Source: Pseudomonas asiatica (lineage in GTDB: Bacteria; Pseudomonadota; Gammaproteobacteria; Pseudomonadales; Pseudomonadaceae). From it: a stretch of DNA of 64,000 nucleotides. A program made the position numbers and the translations under genes. Of this stretch, positions 48,997 through 57,821 are shown piece after piece. The notes under the pieces were generated by a model. It saw only the letters and a program-made list of their open reading frames with translations. It was not told the origin of the DNA and searched no databases. Where the stretch lies: the NCBI RefSeq assembly GCF_040214835.1, contig NZ_CP157874.1, positions 4,862,501 to 4,926,500 of the forward strand. The letters are read 5' to 3'. Numbering within the stretch: the stretch's first letter is position 1; every line of letters begins with the position of its first letter.

Positions 48997-50454
48997 ATGG
49001 TCTTCTCGTCCAACGTGTTCCTGTTCCTGTTCTTGCCGATCTTCCTCGGCCTGTACTACTTGAGCGGGCAACGTTATCGCAACCTGCTGCTGCTGGTCGC
49101 CAGCTACATCTTCTACGCCTGGTGGCGGGTGGACTTCCTGGCCCTGTTCGCCGGGGTCACCCTGTGGAACTACTGGATCGGCCTGAAAGTCGGCGCCGCC
49201 GGTGTGCGCACCAAGCCCGCGCAGCGCTGGCTGCTGCTCGGCGTCGGTGTCGACCTGGCGATCCTCGGCTACTTCAAGTACGCCAACTTCGGCGTCGACA
49301 GCCTCAACGCGATCATCTCCTCGTTCGGCCTGGAGCCGTTCATCCTCACCCACGTGCTGCTGCCGATCGGTATCTCGTTCTACATCTTCGAGTCGATCAG
49401 CTACATCATCGACGTGTACCGCGGCGACACCCCGGCCACCCGCAACCTGATCGACTTCGCGGCGTTCGTGGCGATCTTCCCGCACCTGATCGCCGGCCCC
49501 GTGCTGCGCTTCAAGGACCTGGTCGACCAGTTCAACAACCGCACCCACACCCTGGACAAGTTCTCCGAAGGCTGCACCCGCTTCATGCAGGGCTTCATCA
49601 AGAAAGTGTTCATCGCCGATACCCTGGCGGTAGTGGCCGACCACTGCTTCGCCCTGCAGAACCCGACCACCGGCGATGCCTGGCTCGGCGCCCTGGCCTA
49701 CACCGCGCAGCTGTACTTCGACTTCAGCGGCTACAGCGACATGGCCATCGGCCTGGGCCTGATGATGGGCTTCCGCTTCATGGAGAACTTCAAGCAGCCG
49801 TACATCAGCCAGTCGATCACCGAGTTCTGGCGGCGCTGGCACATCAGCCTGTCGACCTGGCTGCGCGACTACCTGTACATCACCCTGGGCGGTAACCGCA
49901 AAGGCACCTTCAACACCTACCGCAACCTGTTCCTGACCATGCTGCTGGGCGGCCTGTGGCATGGCGCCAACTTCACCTACATCATCTGGGGTGCCTGGCA
50001 CGGCATGTGGCTGGCCATCGAGCGCGCGCTGGGCATCGACACCAACCCGCAGCGTTTCAACCCGGTGAAGTGGGCATTCACCTTCCTGCTGGTGGTGGTC
50101 GGCTGGGTGATCTTCCGTGCCGAGAACCTGGAGGTGGCCGGTCGCATGTACGGCGCCATGTTCAGCTTCGGCGACTGGCAGCTGTCGGAACTCAACCGTG
50201 CCCAGCTCACCGGCCTGCAGGTAGCCACCCTGGTGGTCGCCTACATCACCCTGGCGTTCTTCGGCCTGCGCGACTTCTACCGCAACGCCAGGCCAACGCC
50301 CAAGGCCACCCCGGTGGAGGTCAACAGCGACGGTTCGATCGGCCTGGACTGGACCCGGGTGATGACCCGCGCCCTGGTGCTGCTGCTGTTCGTGGCCTCG
50401 ATCCTCAAGCTTTCGGCGCAGAGCTACTCGCCGTTCCTTTACTTCCAGTTCTGA
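48997..50454 (+). CDS. algI: Alginate O-acetylase, MBOAT protein AlgI
   Basis: AlgI is the membrane-bound O-acyltransferase that moves acetyl groups across the inner membrane for AlgJ/AlgX. The 485-residue polytopic protein has the MBOAT core PHLIAGPVLRFKD and EFWRRWHISLSTWLRDY, and the catalytic His322 in LWHGANF, identical in number to P. aeruginosa. An AGGAGAA site precedes the start. It follows a REP-containing gap, so it may be partly uncoupled from the upstream genes. Confidence 0.97.
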   Translation: MVFSSNVFLFLFLPIFLGLYYLSGQRYRNLLLLVASYIFYAWWRVDFLALFAGVTLWNYWIGLKVGAAGVRTKPAQRWLLLGVGVDLAILGYFKYANFGVDSLNAIISSFGLEPFILTHVLLPIGISFYIFESISYIIDVYRGDTPATRNLIDFAAFVAIFPHLIAGPVLRFKDLVDQFNNRTHTLDKFSEGCTRFMQGFIKKVFIADTLAVVADHCFALQNPTTGDAWLGALAYTAQLYFDFSGYSDMAIGLGLMMGFRFMENFKQPYISQSITEFWRRWHISLSTWLRDYLYITLGGNRKGTFNTYRNLFLTMLLGGLWHGANFTYIIWGAWHGMWLAIERALGIDTNPQRFNPVKWAFTFLLVVVGWVIFRAENLEVAGRMYGAMFSFGDWQLSELNRAQLTGLQVATLVVAYITLAFFGLRDFYRNARPTPKATPVEVNSDGSIGLDWTRVMTRALVLLLFVASILKLSAQSYSPFLYFQF

Positions 50455-50464
50455 GGTTGATGAC

Positions 50465-51622
50465 ATGACCCGGACATTACGCATTACCTATTCGCTGTCG
50501 TTCCTCGGCCTGCTGGTGGGCATGGGCGTCTGGTCCACCGGCGGCCTGCAAAGCTTCCAGCGTACCGAGCAGATGACCCTGCTCAACGGCAAGCTGGCCA
50601 AGGCCGCCGAGACCCACTACGACGAGCAGTTCCCGATCAAGCGCCTGGGTACCAACCTATGGGCGGCAATGGACTTCAAGCTGTTCAACGAAGGCCGCCC
50701 CGGCGTGGTGCTGGGCCGCGACCAGTGGCTGTTCAGTGACGAAGAGTTCAAGCCCACCGCCGGTGCCGAGCAGCTGATGCAGGAAAACCTGGCGCTGATC
50801 CGTGGCGTGCGCGACACCCTGCAGCAGCACGGCAGCCAGCTGGTGCTGGCGATCGTGCCGGCCAAGGCGCGGGTGTATGCCGAGTACCTGGGCAAGGAAC
50901 TGCCGACCAGCCTGCATGACGACCTGTACAACCAGTTCCATGCCCAGGCACGCCAGGCCAACGTGTTCGCCCCGGACCTGATGGCACCCATGGAGCAGGC
51001 CAAGGCCCGCGGCCAGGTGTTCCTGCGCACCGACACCCACTGGACGCCGATGGGCGCCGAAGTGGCGGCGCAGGCACTGGCCGAAGCGGTAAACCGCCAG
51101 AGCCTGCTCAACGGCGACCCGCAGGCGTTCATCACCGAAGCCGGCAGCACCGCGCCATACAAGGGCGACCTGACCAACTTCCTGCCACTGGACCCGCTGT
51201 TCAGCAACCTGCTGCCGGCCCCGGACAACCTGCAGCAACGCACCACTCGCCCGGTCGAGGCCGAAGGTGAAGCCGGTGACGCACTGTTCGCCGACACGCA
51301 GATCCCGGTTGCGCTGGTGGGTACCAGCTACAGCGCCAACCCGCACTGGAACTTCCTCGGTGCGCTGCAGCAGGCCCTGCGCAGCGACGTGGCCAACTAC
51401 GCCGAAGACGGCCATGGCCCGCTACTGCCGATGCTCAAGTACCTGCAAAGCGATGCCTTCAAGAACGCCGCACCCCAGGTGGTGGTGTGGGAATTCCCAG
51501 AACGTTATCTGCCAATGAAGAACGACCTCAGCAGCTTCGATCCACAGTGGATCGCCCAGCTGAAGAACACCCGTAAATCCGAAGAAAACCTGGCTTTGTC
51601 GTCCACCCGGACTAACCACTAA
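50465..51622 (+). CDS. algJ: Alginate O-acetyltransferase AlgJ
   Basis: AlgJ is a membrane-anchored periplasmic SGNH-like acetyltransferase. The 385-residue protein has an N-terminal helix (about 8-27) and the triad Asp190, His192 (RTDTHWTPMGA) and Ser288 (ALVGTSYSANPHWNF). It resembles AlgX and starts 10 bp after algI. All active-site residues are present. Confidence 0.96.
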   Translation: MTRTLRITYSLSFLGLLVGMGVWSTGGLQSFQRTEQMTLLNGKLAKAAETHYDEQFPIKRLGTNLWAAMDFKLFNEGRPGVVLGRDQWLFSDEEFKPTAGAEQLMQENLALIRGVRDTLQQHGSQLVLAIVPAKARVYAEYLGKELPTSLHDDLYNQFHAQARQANVFAPDLMAPMEQAKARGQVFLRTDTHWTPMGAEVAAQALAEAVNRQSLLNGDPQAFITEAGSTAPYKGDLTNFLPLDPLFSNLLPAPDNLQQRTTRPVEAEGEAGDALFADTQIPVALVGTSYSANPHWNFLGALQQALRSDVANYAEDGHGPLLPMLKYLQSDAFKNAAPQVVVWEFPERYLPMKNDLSSFDPQWIAQLKNTRKSEENLALSSTRTNH

Positions 51623-51638
51623 TCAGAGGAACATACAT

Positions 51639-52286
51639 ATGACTACCAAGACTTCCATTGCCAAAGCCCTCACCCTCGCAGCCGGCCTGTCCCTGGCCTC
51701 CATGCAGGCCTTCGCCGGTGCCGACGCCGCGCTGTATGGCCCGAGCGCACCGAAAGGCTCGACCTTCGTACGCCTGTACAACGCCTCCGGCGCACCGGCT
51801 GCAGCCTCGGTCGGCAACACCCAGATCAAGCAGGTTGGCGCCCAGGCCAGCAGCGACTTCAGCTTCCTGCCAGGGGGTGACTACACCGCCCAGGTCGGCG
51901 GCAAGAGCGTGCCGGTCAAGCTGGCTGCGGACAAGTACTACACCCTGGTCAACAGCGCCAGCGGCAACCCGCAGCTGATCGAAGAGCCGCCGTTCAAGAA
52001 CAAGCAGAAAGCCCTGGTTCGCGTGCAGAACCTGAGTGACCAGCAACTGACCCTGAAGACCGCCGACGGCAAGACCGAAGTGGTCAAGCCGGTGGCCGCC
52101 AACGGCCGTGGCGAACGCGAAATCAACCCGGTCAAGGTCAACCTGGCGCTGTACCAAGGAGACAAGAAAGTGGGTGACGTCAAACCCGTCGCCCTGGAGC
52201 GCGGCGAAGCCGCAGTGCTGTACGTAACGGGTTCCGGCAACGCCTTGTCGCCGGTGTGGGTAACTCGCCCCGTGGCTAGCAACTGA
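51639..52286 (+). CDS. algF: Alginate O-acetylation protein AlgF
   Basis: AlgF is a small periplasmic adaptor needed for acetylation. The 215-residue protein has a signal peptide (TLAAGLSLASMQAFA) and two beta-sandwich domains: an N-terminal LYGPSAPKGSTFVRLYNASG module and a C-terminal one around QNLSDQQLTLKTADGKTEV. It has no known catalytic residues. It starts 16 bp after algJ and precedes algA by 35 bp. Confidence 0.95.
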   Translation: MTTKTSIAKALTLAAGLSLASMQAFAGADAALYGPSAPKGSTFVRLYNASGAPAAASVGNTQIKQVGAQASSDFSFLPGGDYTAQVGGKSVPVKLAADKYYTLVNSASGNPQLIEEPPFKNKQKALVRVQNLSDQQLTLKTADGKTEVVKPVAANGRGEREINPVKVNLALYQGDKKVGDVKPVALERGEAAVLYVTGSGNALSPVWVTRPVASN

Positions 52287-52321
52287 TTCCCCTGCCTCTC
52301 AACGACTATTGGAGAAACATG

Positions 52322-53776
52322 ATGATCCCGGTAATTCTTTCTGGTGGTAGCGGTTCCCGTCTGTGGCCTCTGTCGCGCAAGCAGTTCCCCAAGCAGTTCC
52401 TGGCCCTGACCAGTGAACACACCCTGTTCCAGCAAACCCTCGAGCGCCTGGTGTTCGAAGGCATGGACACACCGATCGTGGTCTGCAACAAGGACCACAA
52501 GTTCATCGTCCAGGAGCAACTGGCCGCGCTGAAGCTGGAAACCCAAGGCATCCTGATGGAACCGTTCGGCCGCAACACCGCGCCGGCCGTGGCCATGGCT
52601 GCCATGAAACTGGTCAACGAAGGCCGCGACGAGCTGATGCTGGTGCTGCCCGCCGACCACGTGATCGAGGACCAGAAGGCCCTGCAACGCGCCCTGGCCC
52701 TGGCCACCGTGGCTGCCGAGCGTGGCGAGATGGTGCTGTTCGGCGTGCCGGCGACCAAGCCGGAAACCGGCTACGGCTATATCCGCTCCAGCCAGGACGC
52801 CCTGCTGCCTGAAGGCGTGGCGCGCGTGGCGCAGTTCGTCGAGAAGCCCGACGAAAAACGCGCCGCCGAGTTCGTCCAGGCCGGCGGTTACTTCTGGAAC
52901 AGCGGCATGTTCCTGTTCCGTGCCAGCCGCTTCCTCGAAGAACTGAAAAAGCACGACGGCGACATCTACGACACCTGCGTGCTGGCCCTGGAGCGCAGCC
53001 AGGAAGACGGTGATGTGCTGAGCATCGACGAAGCCACCTTCGCCTGCTGCCCGGACAACTCCATTGACTACGCGGTGATGGAAAAGACCCAGCGCGCCTG
53101 CGTGGTGCCGATGTCGGCCGGCTGGAGCGACGTGGGCTGCTGGTCGTCGCTGTGGGAAGTGCACGAGAAGGACGACAACGGCAACGTCACCAAGGGCGAC
53201 GTGGTGGTGCAGGACAGCCACAACTGCATGATCCACGGCAACGGCAAGCTGGTGTCGGTGATCGGCCTGGAGAACATCGTGGTGGTCGAGACCAAGGACG
53301 CCATGATGATTGCCCACAAGGACAAGGTCCAGGGCGTCAAGCAGATGGTCAAGACCCTCGACGAGCAGGGCCGCAGCGAAACCCAGAACCACCTGGAAGT
53401 GTATCGCCCGTGGGGCTCGTACGACTCGGTGGACATGGGTGGCCGCTTCCAGGTCAAGCACATCACCGTCAAGCCGGGCGCCAGCCTGTCGCTGCAGATG
53501 CACCACCACCGTGCCGAGCACTGGATCGTGGTGTCCGGCACCGCCGAGGTGACCTGTGACGAGAACGTGTTCCTGCTGACCGAGAACCAGTCCACCTACA
53601 TCCCGATCGCCTCGGTGCACCGCCTGCGCAACCCGGGCAAGATCCCGCTGGAGATCATCGAAGTGCAGTCCGGCAGCTACCTGGGCGAGGATGACATCGA
53701 GCGCTTCGAGGATGTGTATGGGCGTACCTCTACACCGATCGAGCGTGGTGTTTCGGTGAAGACCATCGCGCAGTAA
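52322..53776 (+). CDS. algA: Phosphomannose isomerase / GDP-mannose pyrophosphorylase
   Basis: AlgA catalyses both the first (fructose-6-phosphate to mannose-6-phosphate) and third (mannose-1-phosphate to GDP-mannose) steps of the precursor pathway. The 484-residue protein has an N-terminal nucleotidyltransferase domain with GGSGSRLWPLSRKQFPKQFL and a C-terminal cupin PMI domain with LQMHHHRAEHWIVVSGTAEV. I chose the second of two adjacent ATGs (52322) for better distance to GGAGA. It is the last gene of the operon and is followed by a hairpin with a T-rich tail. Confidence 0.97.
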   Translation: MIPVILSGGSGSRLWPLSRKQFPKQFLALTSEHTLFQQTLERLVFEGMDTPIVVCNKDHKFIVQEQLAALKLETQGILMEPFGRNTAPAVAMAAMKLVNEGRDELMLVLPADHVIEDQKALQRALALATVAAERGEMVLFGVPATKPETGYGYIRSSQDALLPEGVARVAQFVEKPDEKRAAEFVQAGGYFWNSGMFLFRASRFLEELKKHDGDIYDTCVLALERSQEDGDVLSIDEATFACCPDNSIDYAVMEKTQRACVVPMSAGWSDVGCWSSLWEVHEKDDNGNVTKGDVVVQDSHNCMIHGNGKLVSVIGLENIVVVETKDAMMIAHKDKVQGVKQMVKTLDEQGRSETQNHLEVYRPWGSYDSVDMGGRFQVKHITVKPGASLSLQMHHHRAEHWIVVSGTAEVTCDENVFLLTENQSTYIPIASVHRLRNPGKIPLEIIEVQSGSYLGEDDIERFEDVYGRTSTPIERGVSVKTIAQ

Positions 53777-53786
53777 TGCAACCCCT

Positions 53787-53812
53787 GGGGCCGCTTTGCG
53801 GCCCCGCTTTTT
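53787..53812 (+). terminator. Terminator of the alginate operon
   Basis: The stem GGGGCCGC/GCGGCCCC with a TTT loop, then CTTTTT, starts 11 bp after the algA stop. Confidence 0.88.
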
Positions 53813-53874
53813 GAGCCACTCCCCATTTCGGGCTACGATGGTCAGACCCCGCGCAACCAAGGTCTGCCCGCCCC

Positions 53875-54339
53875 ATGATCATCGGTGCCTTCCTCATCCT
53901 CACCTGGCTGGTGCTGCTGTTGCGCTACCCGGCCAAGGCCCTGCCGATCTCGCTGGCTGCCGTTTGTGGCCTGGGCCTGGTGGCCCTGTTCGTCGTGTGG
54001 CAGGACACCCGCGAAACCTCGCAACTGGCCCGCCTGGACCTGCGCCTGACCTACGCCCCCGAACACTGCCCCGCCGACCGCGCCCTGCAGGTGCGCATGA
54101 AGAACGGCAACGACGTGCCGCTGACCGAGCTGCGCTGGCGAGTGGCTGCTTACGCTCCGGGCGATACCGTGAACCTGGCGGAGAACACCTACAACGCCCC
54201 GCGCTACCGTGGGCCGGGTGAACTGCAGCCAGGGGTCGAGTGGAAAGACTGCCTGCCACTGCCGCCACTGCGTTCCGGGTACAGGCCGCAGACCCTGGAG
54301 TTTCGGGCAGAGCATCTGCAAGGTACGTTTGCCAACTAA
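53875..54339 (+). CDS. Conserved hypothetical membrane-anchored protein
   Basis: This 154-residue protein has two hydrophobic N-terminal segments (about 3-18 and 23-42: IIGAFLILTWLVLLLRY and ISLAAVCGLGLVALFVVW) and a soluble C-terminal domain (about 50-154). The soluble domain has a beta-sandwich-like pattern with two Cys residues (EHCP and EWKDCLPLP). I recognise no family with confidence. Position and strand follow the alginate operon, but a terminator lies between, so a role in alginate is not implied. Confidence 0.75.
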   Translation: MIIGAFLILTWLVLLLRYPAKALPISLAAVCGLGLVALFVVWQDTRETSQLARLDLRLTYAPEHCPADRALQVRMKNGNDVPLTELRWRVAAYAPGDTVNLAENTYNAPRYRGPGELQPGVEWKDCLPLPPLRSGYRPQTLEFRAEHLQGTFAN

Positions 54340-54348
54340 TGTATCGCC

Positions 54349-54455
54349 TGTGCCGGCCTCTTCGCGGGTAAACCCGCTCCCACAGGGACTACACAGGTCT
54401 CAAATTCTGTGAGGTACCTGTGGGAGCGGGTTTACCCGCGAAGAGGCCGGCACAG
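54349..54455. repeat. REP pair (class A)
   Basis: Inverted CTCTTCGCGGGTAAACCCGC copies between the hypothetical membrane gene and the first short-chain dehydrogenase. Confidence 0.9.
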
Positions 54456-54490
54456 GAAAAACCAATCCTCCCTGACAACAGGCCCCAACC

Positions 54491-55303
54491 ATGCCCACCG
54501 TCCTGATCACCGGTTGTTCCAGCGGCATCGGCCGCGCCCTGGCCGACGCCTTCCGCGATGCCGGCCACCACGTCTGGGCCACCGCCCGCAAACCTGAGGA
54601 TGTCGAGCAACTGAACGCCGCCGGCTTCACCGCCCGGCAACTTGATGTGAACGACAGCGAGGCGCTGGCCCGCCTGGCCGAGGAACTGGTAAACCTCGAT
54701 ATCCTGATCAACAACGCCGGCTACGGCGCCATGGGCCCGCTGCTCGATGGCGGTGTGGATGCCCTGCGCCAGCAGTTCGAAACCAACGTATTCGCCGTGG
54801 TCGGCGTTACCCGCGCATTGTTCCCACAGCTACGCCGCTCACGGGGCCTGGTGGTGAACATCGGCAGCGTATCAGGCGTGCTGGTCACGCCGTTCGCCGG
54901 CGCCTACTGCGCCTCGAAAGCAGCCGTGCATGCCCTGAGCGATGCCTTGCGCCTGGAACTGGCGCCGTTTGGTGTGCAGGTGATGGAAGTGCAGCCAGGA
55001 GCGATTGCCTCGCAGTTCGCCAGCAATGCCCAGCGCCAGGCCGAGCAGGTGCTGGCGACGGATTCGGCGTGGTGGCCGTTGCGCGAGCATGTGCAGGCAC
55101 GGGCGCGAGCTTCGCAGGACAAGCCGACCTCGGCGGCGGTGTTTGCCCAGGGCGTGTTGGCAGCGGTCGGGAAGTCGCCGGTGCCAGCGGTGGTGCGGTT
55201 GGGGAACGGCAGTACGGCGTTGCCGTTGATGGCCCGGTTACTGCCGCGGCGGGTGCTGGATTGGGCGTTGCGCAAGCGGTTTGGCCTGCTGCGCCCGCTC
55301 TGA
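54491..55303 (+). CDS. Short-chain dehydrogenase/reductase
   Basis: This 270-residue SDR has the classical NAD(P) motif GCSSGIGRA (near 8-16), NNAGYG near 74 and the catalytic set Ser126, Tyr139, Lys143 (AYCASK). Arg in ATARK after the second strand suggests NADPH preference. The substrate is unknown; the C-terminal extension ending RKRFGLLRPL is similar to that of several oxidoreductases of lipid/retinol type. REP pairs flank it on both sides, so it is probably monocistronic. Confidence 0.9.
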   Translation: MPTVLITGCSSGIGRALADAFRDAGHHVWATARKPEDVEQLNAAGFTARQLDVNDSEALARLAEELVNLDILINNAGYGAMGPLLDGGVDALRQQFETNVFAVVGVTRALFPQLRRSRGLVVNIGSVSGVLVTPFAGAYCASKAAVHALSDALRLELAPFGVQVMEVQPGAIASQFASNAQRQAEQVLATDSAWWPLREHVQARARASQDKPTSAAVFAQGVLAAVGKSPVPAVVRLGNGSTALPLMARLLPRRVLDWALRKRFGLLRPL

Positions 55304-55320
55304 TTGATTGGTTGTCTGTG

Positions 55321-55423
55321 CTGGCCTCTTCGCGGGTAAACCCGCTCCCACAGGTACCCCACAGAATTTGAGTCCTGTGCGATCCCTGTGGGAGCGGGTT
55401 TACCCGCGAAGAGGCCGGTACAG
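55321..55423. repeat. REP pair (class A)
   Basis: Inverted CTCTTCGCGGGTAAACCCGC copies between the two convergent short-chain dehydrogenase genes. Confidence 0.9.
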
Positions 55424-55434
55424 GCAGTAACGAA

Positions 55435-56229
55435 TCAGGCAATGGAACGCAGCACCCCGCCATCCACTCGCAAGGCAGCCCCAGTAGTGGCACTGGCCTG
55501 CATCGATGCCAGGTACACCACCATGTTCGCCACCTCCTCCACCGTCGCCAGCCGCTTGATCAGCGAGGTCGGCCGGTGCTCAGCCAGGAAGTTGGCTTCC
55601 AGCTCTTCAGTCGATACCCCCTGCTCCTCGGCCAGCTTGGCAAAGAAGTCGCCCACACCTTCCGAACGCGTAGGCCCAGGCAGCACCGAATTCACCGTCA
55701 CCCCGGTGCCGGCCAGGGTCTCGGCCAGCCCGCGCGACACCGCCAGCAACGCAGTCTTGGTCATGCCGTAATGAATCATCTCGGTCGGGATCTGCAGCGC
55801 CGACTCACTGGACAGAAACACCACCCGCCCCCATTTGCGCTCGGCCATGCCTTGGGCATAGTGGCGCGACAGGCGAACGGCGCTGAGCACATTGACGTCG
55901 AAGAAACGCTGCCAGTCCTCATCCGCGATCTCGAAGAACGGCTTGGGCTCGAAGATGCCCAGGTTGTTGACCAGGATGTCGGTGTGCGGCACCTGGTTGA
56001 ACAACTTCTGCGCACCGGCCTGGGTGCCCAGGTCGGCAGCGATGCCGATGATGCGCGCCTGCGGCAGGCGTTCGCGCACAACTTTGAGGGCTTCGTCGAC
56101 CCGAGCCTGGGTGCGACCGTTGAGGACCACTTCGGCCCCCGCCTCGGCCAGGCCAATGGCGATGGACAGGCCGATGCCCGCGGTGGAGCCGCTGACGATG
56201 GCGCGCTTGCCGTTCAGGGAAATGTGCAT
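55435..56229 (-). CDS. Short-chain dehydrogenase/reductase (FabG-like)
   Basis: This 264-residue SDR has the cofactor motif VSGSTAGIGLSIAIGLAEAG, NNLGIFEPKPF, and the catalytic Tyr154 and Lys158 (IHYGMTK) with the Ser at about 140 (FLSSES). Strand 2 ends NGRTQ. The substrate is unknown. The start at 56227-56229 follows a good GAGGAGG site; the longer frame runs into the REP upstream. The two SDRs in this region are not close paralogues. Confidence 0.9.
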   Translation of the reverse strand: MHISLNGKRAIVSGSTAGIGLSIAIGLAEAGAEVVLNGRTQARVDEALKVVRERLPQARIIGIAADLGTQAGAQKLFNQVPHTDILVNNLGIFEPKPFFEIADEDWQRFFDVNVLSAVRLSRHYAQGMAERKWGRVVFLSSESALQIPTEMIHYGMTKTALLAVSRGLAETLAGTGVTVNSVLPGPTRSEGVGDFFAKLAEEQGVSTEELEANFLAEHRPTSLIKRLATVEEVANMVVYLASMQASATTGAALRVDGGVLRSIA

Positions 56230-56259
56230 CTGTGCCTCCTCGGTAATCAGGACAATTGC

Positions 56260-56362
56260 CGGGGCTGCTTTGCAGCCCATCGCGACACAAGGCCGCTCCT
56301 ACATGCGGACGCGATCTCCTGTAGGAGCGGCCTTGTGTCGCGATGGGCCGCAAAGCGGCCCC
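56260..56362. repeat. REP pair (class B)
   Basis: Inverted 'CGCGACACAAGGCCGCTCC' copies, plus GGGGCTGC and GGGCCGC hairpins, between the second short-chain dehydrogenase and the NodT-type gene. Confidence 0.9.
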
Positions 56363-56369
56363 AAAAAAA

Positions 56370-57821
56370 TCACACTTTCTTCACAGGCTGCTCATCAAAC
56401 GCCTGCCAGCCACCACCCAGGGCCTTGTACAGCCCCACCAACGCCTGCGACACCGCCGCCGAACTGTCGATCCACTGCTCCTCGCTGGCCAGCAAGGCAC
56501 CCTGCACAGTCAGCACATTGAGAAAGTCCACCGCCCCTTCCACATACTGGCGCTGGGCAGTTTCCAGGGCGATGCGGTTCTGCCGCACCGCCTCGGCCAG
56601 GTGGTCGCGGCGCAGCTGGCTGGCGTTGTACAGGCGTAGCACATCGTCGATTTCATGCCAGGCACCCAGCACCACCTTGCGGTAGTTCAGCGCCGCTTCC
56701 TGCTGCTGCGCCTCGCGCAGTTCCAGGGTGCCCTTGAGCCGGCCACCCTCGAAGATCGGCAGCGACAGCTGCGGCCCGAAGGCGAACCGGCGTGAATCCC
56801 AGGCGCCGAAATCGGACAGCTGCATGGCCTGGAACCCGACACTGCCCGACAGCCGGATGCTGGGGTAGAAGTCGGCCTTGGCCACGCCAATGCTGGCAGT
56901 GGCGGCATGCAGGCGGGCCTCGGCCTGGCGAATGTCCGGGCGGCGCTCGGCCAGTTCGGACGGCAGGCCAATGGCGAACTTCTGCTGCGGCGCAGGCAGT
57001 TCGCCGCCCTGCAGCAACTCGGCCTGCAGGCTGCGCGGCGGTTCGGCGGCGAGCAGGCTGAGAGCGTTGATCAGGTCATCGCGCCGCGCTTCCAGGCTTG
57101 GCAGGCGCGACTCGATCGAGGCGACCTGTGCACTGGCCTGGGCCACATCCAGGCGCGTGGCGACACCTTCGGCCTGGCGGTTTTCGGACAACTTCAGACT
57201 GTGCTGGGCGACCTTGAGGTTGTCGCGGGTCACATCGATGGTGTGCTGCACGGCGCGCAGCTGGATGTAGTTGCCGGCGGTTTCCGAAAGCAATGCCAGC
57301 AGCACGCCGCGGCGGTCGTTCTCGGCCACTTCGACCGTGGCATCGGCAGCCTCGACCTGGCGCCGCACACGGCCCCACAGGTCCAGCTCCCAACCGGCCA
57401 CCAGGTCGCCCTGCCAGAGGTTGAAGGCTTCCTTGCCCGCCTTGCCGGACGGGTCACTCAGGCCTTCGGCACTGTTGCGCGAGCGGCTGTAGCCAGCGTT
57501 CACGTCCACCGACGGTACTTCGTCGGCAGCCACGGTGCTGCGCAGGGCGCGGCTTTGCAGCAGGCGGGCACTGGCCATCTGCAGGTCGAGGTTGCGCTCG
57601 GCAACACGCTGGATCAAGGCACTCAGGCGGGCATCGTGGAAGCTCTCCCACCAGCGCAGTTCCAGCGGTTCGGCCTGCGGCTGGCTGGCCGCCGCCTCAC
57701 CTTGCAGCGGCGCCCACTGTTGCGGTGCCTGGCTGTCAGGGCGCTGGAAGTCCGGCCCCAGGGTGCAGCCAGCCATCAATACGGCCAGCAGCAACGGGCT
57801 CAAGCGTAATGCCGGTTTCAT
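56370..57821 (-). CDS. NodT-family outer-membrane efflux lipoprotein
   Basis: This is the outer-membrane channel of a tripartite efflux pump, 483 residues, with a lipobox LMAGC (Cys19). The TolC/OprM-type repeated domains have the QRPDSQAPQQW start and two similar halves with LLQ/ALNYRKVVLGAWHEIDD-like helices. It belongs with the HlyD and MFS genes: it overlaps the HlyD stop by four bases. The EmrAB-TolC-like arrangement suggests export of aromatic or hydrophobic compounds. Confidence 0.93.
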   Translation of the reverse strand: MKPALRLSPLLLAVLMAGCTLGPDFQRPDSQAPQQWAPLQGEAAASQPQAEPLELRWWESFHDARLSALIQRVAERNLDLQMASARLLQSRALRSTVAADEVPSVDVNAGYSRSRNSAEGLSDPSGKAGKEAFNLWQGDLVAGWELDLWGRVRRQVEAADATVEVAENDRRGVLLALLSETAGNYIQLRAVQHTIDVTRDNLKVAQHSLKLSENRQAEGVATRLDVAQASAQVASIESRLPSLEARRDDLINALSLLAAEPPRSLQAELLQGGELPAPQQKFAIGLPSELAERRPDIRQAEARLHAATASIGVAKADFYPSIRLSGSVGFQAMQLSDFGAWDSRRFAFGPQLSLPIFEGGRLKGTLELREAQQQEAALNYRKVVLGAWHEIDDVLRLYNASQLRRDHLAEAVRQNRIALETAQRQYVEGAVDFLNVLTVQGALLASEEQWIDSSAAVSQALVGLYKALGGGWQAFDEQPVKKV

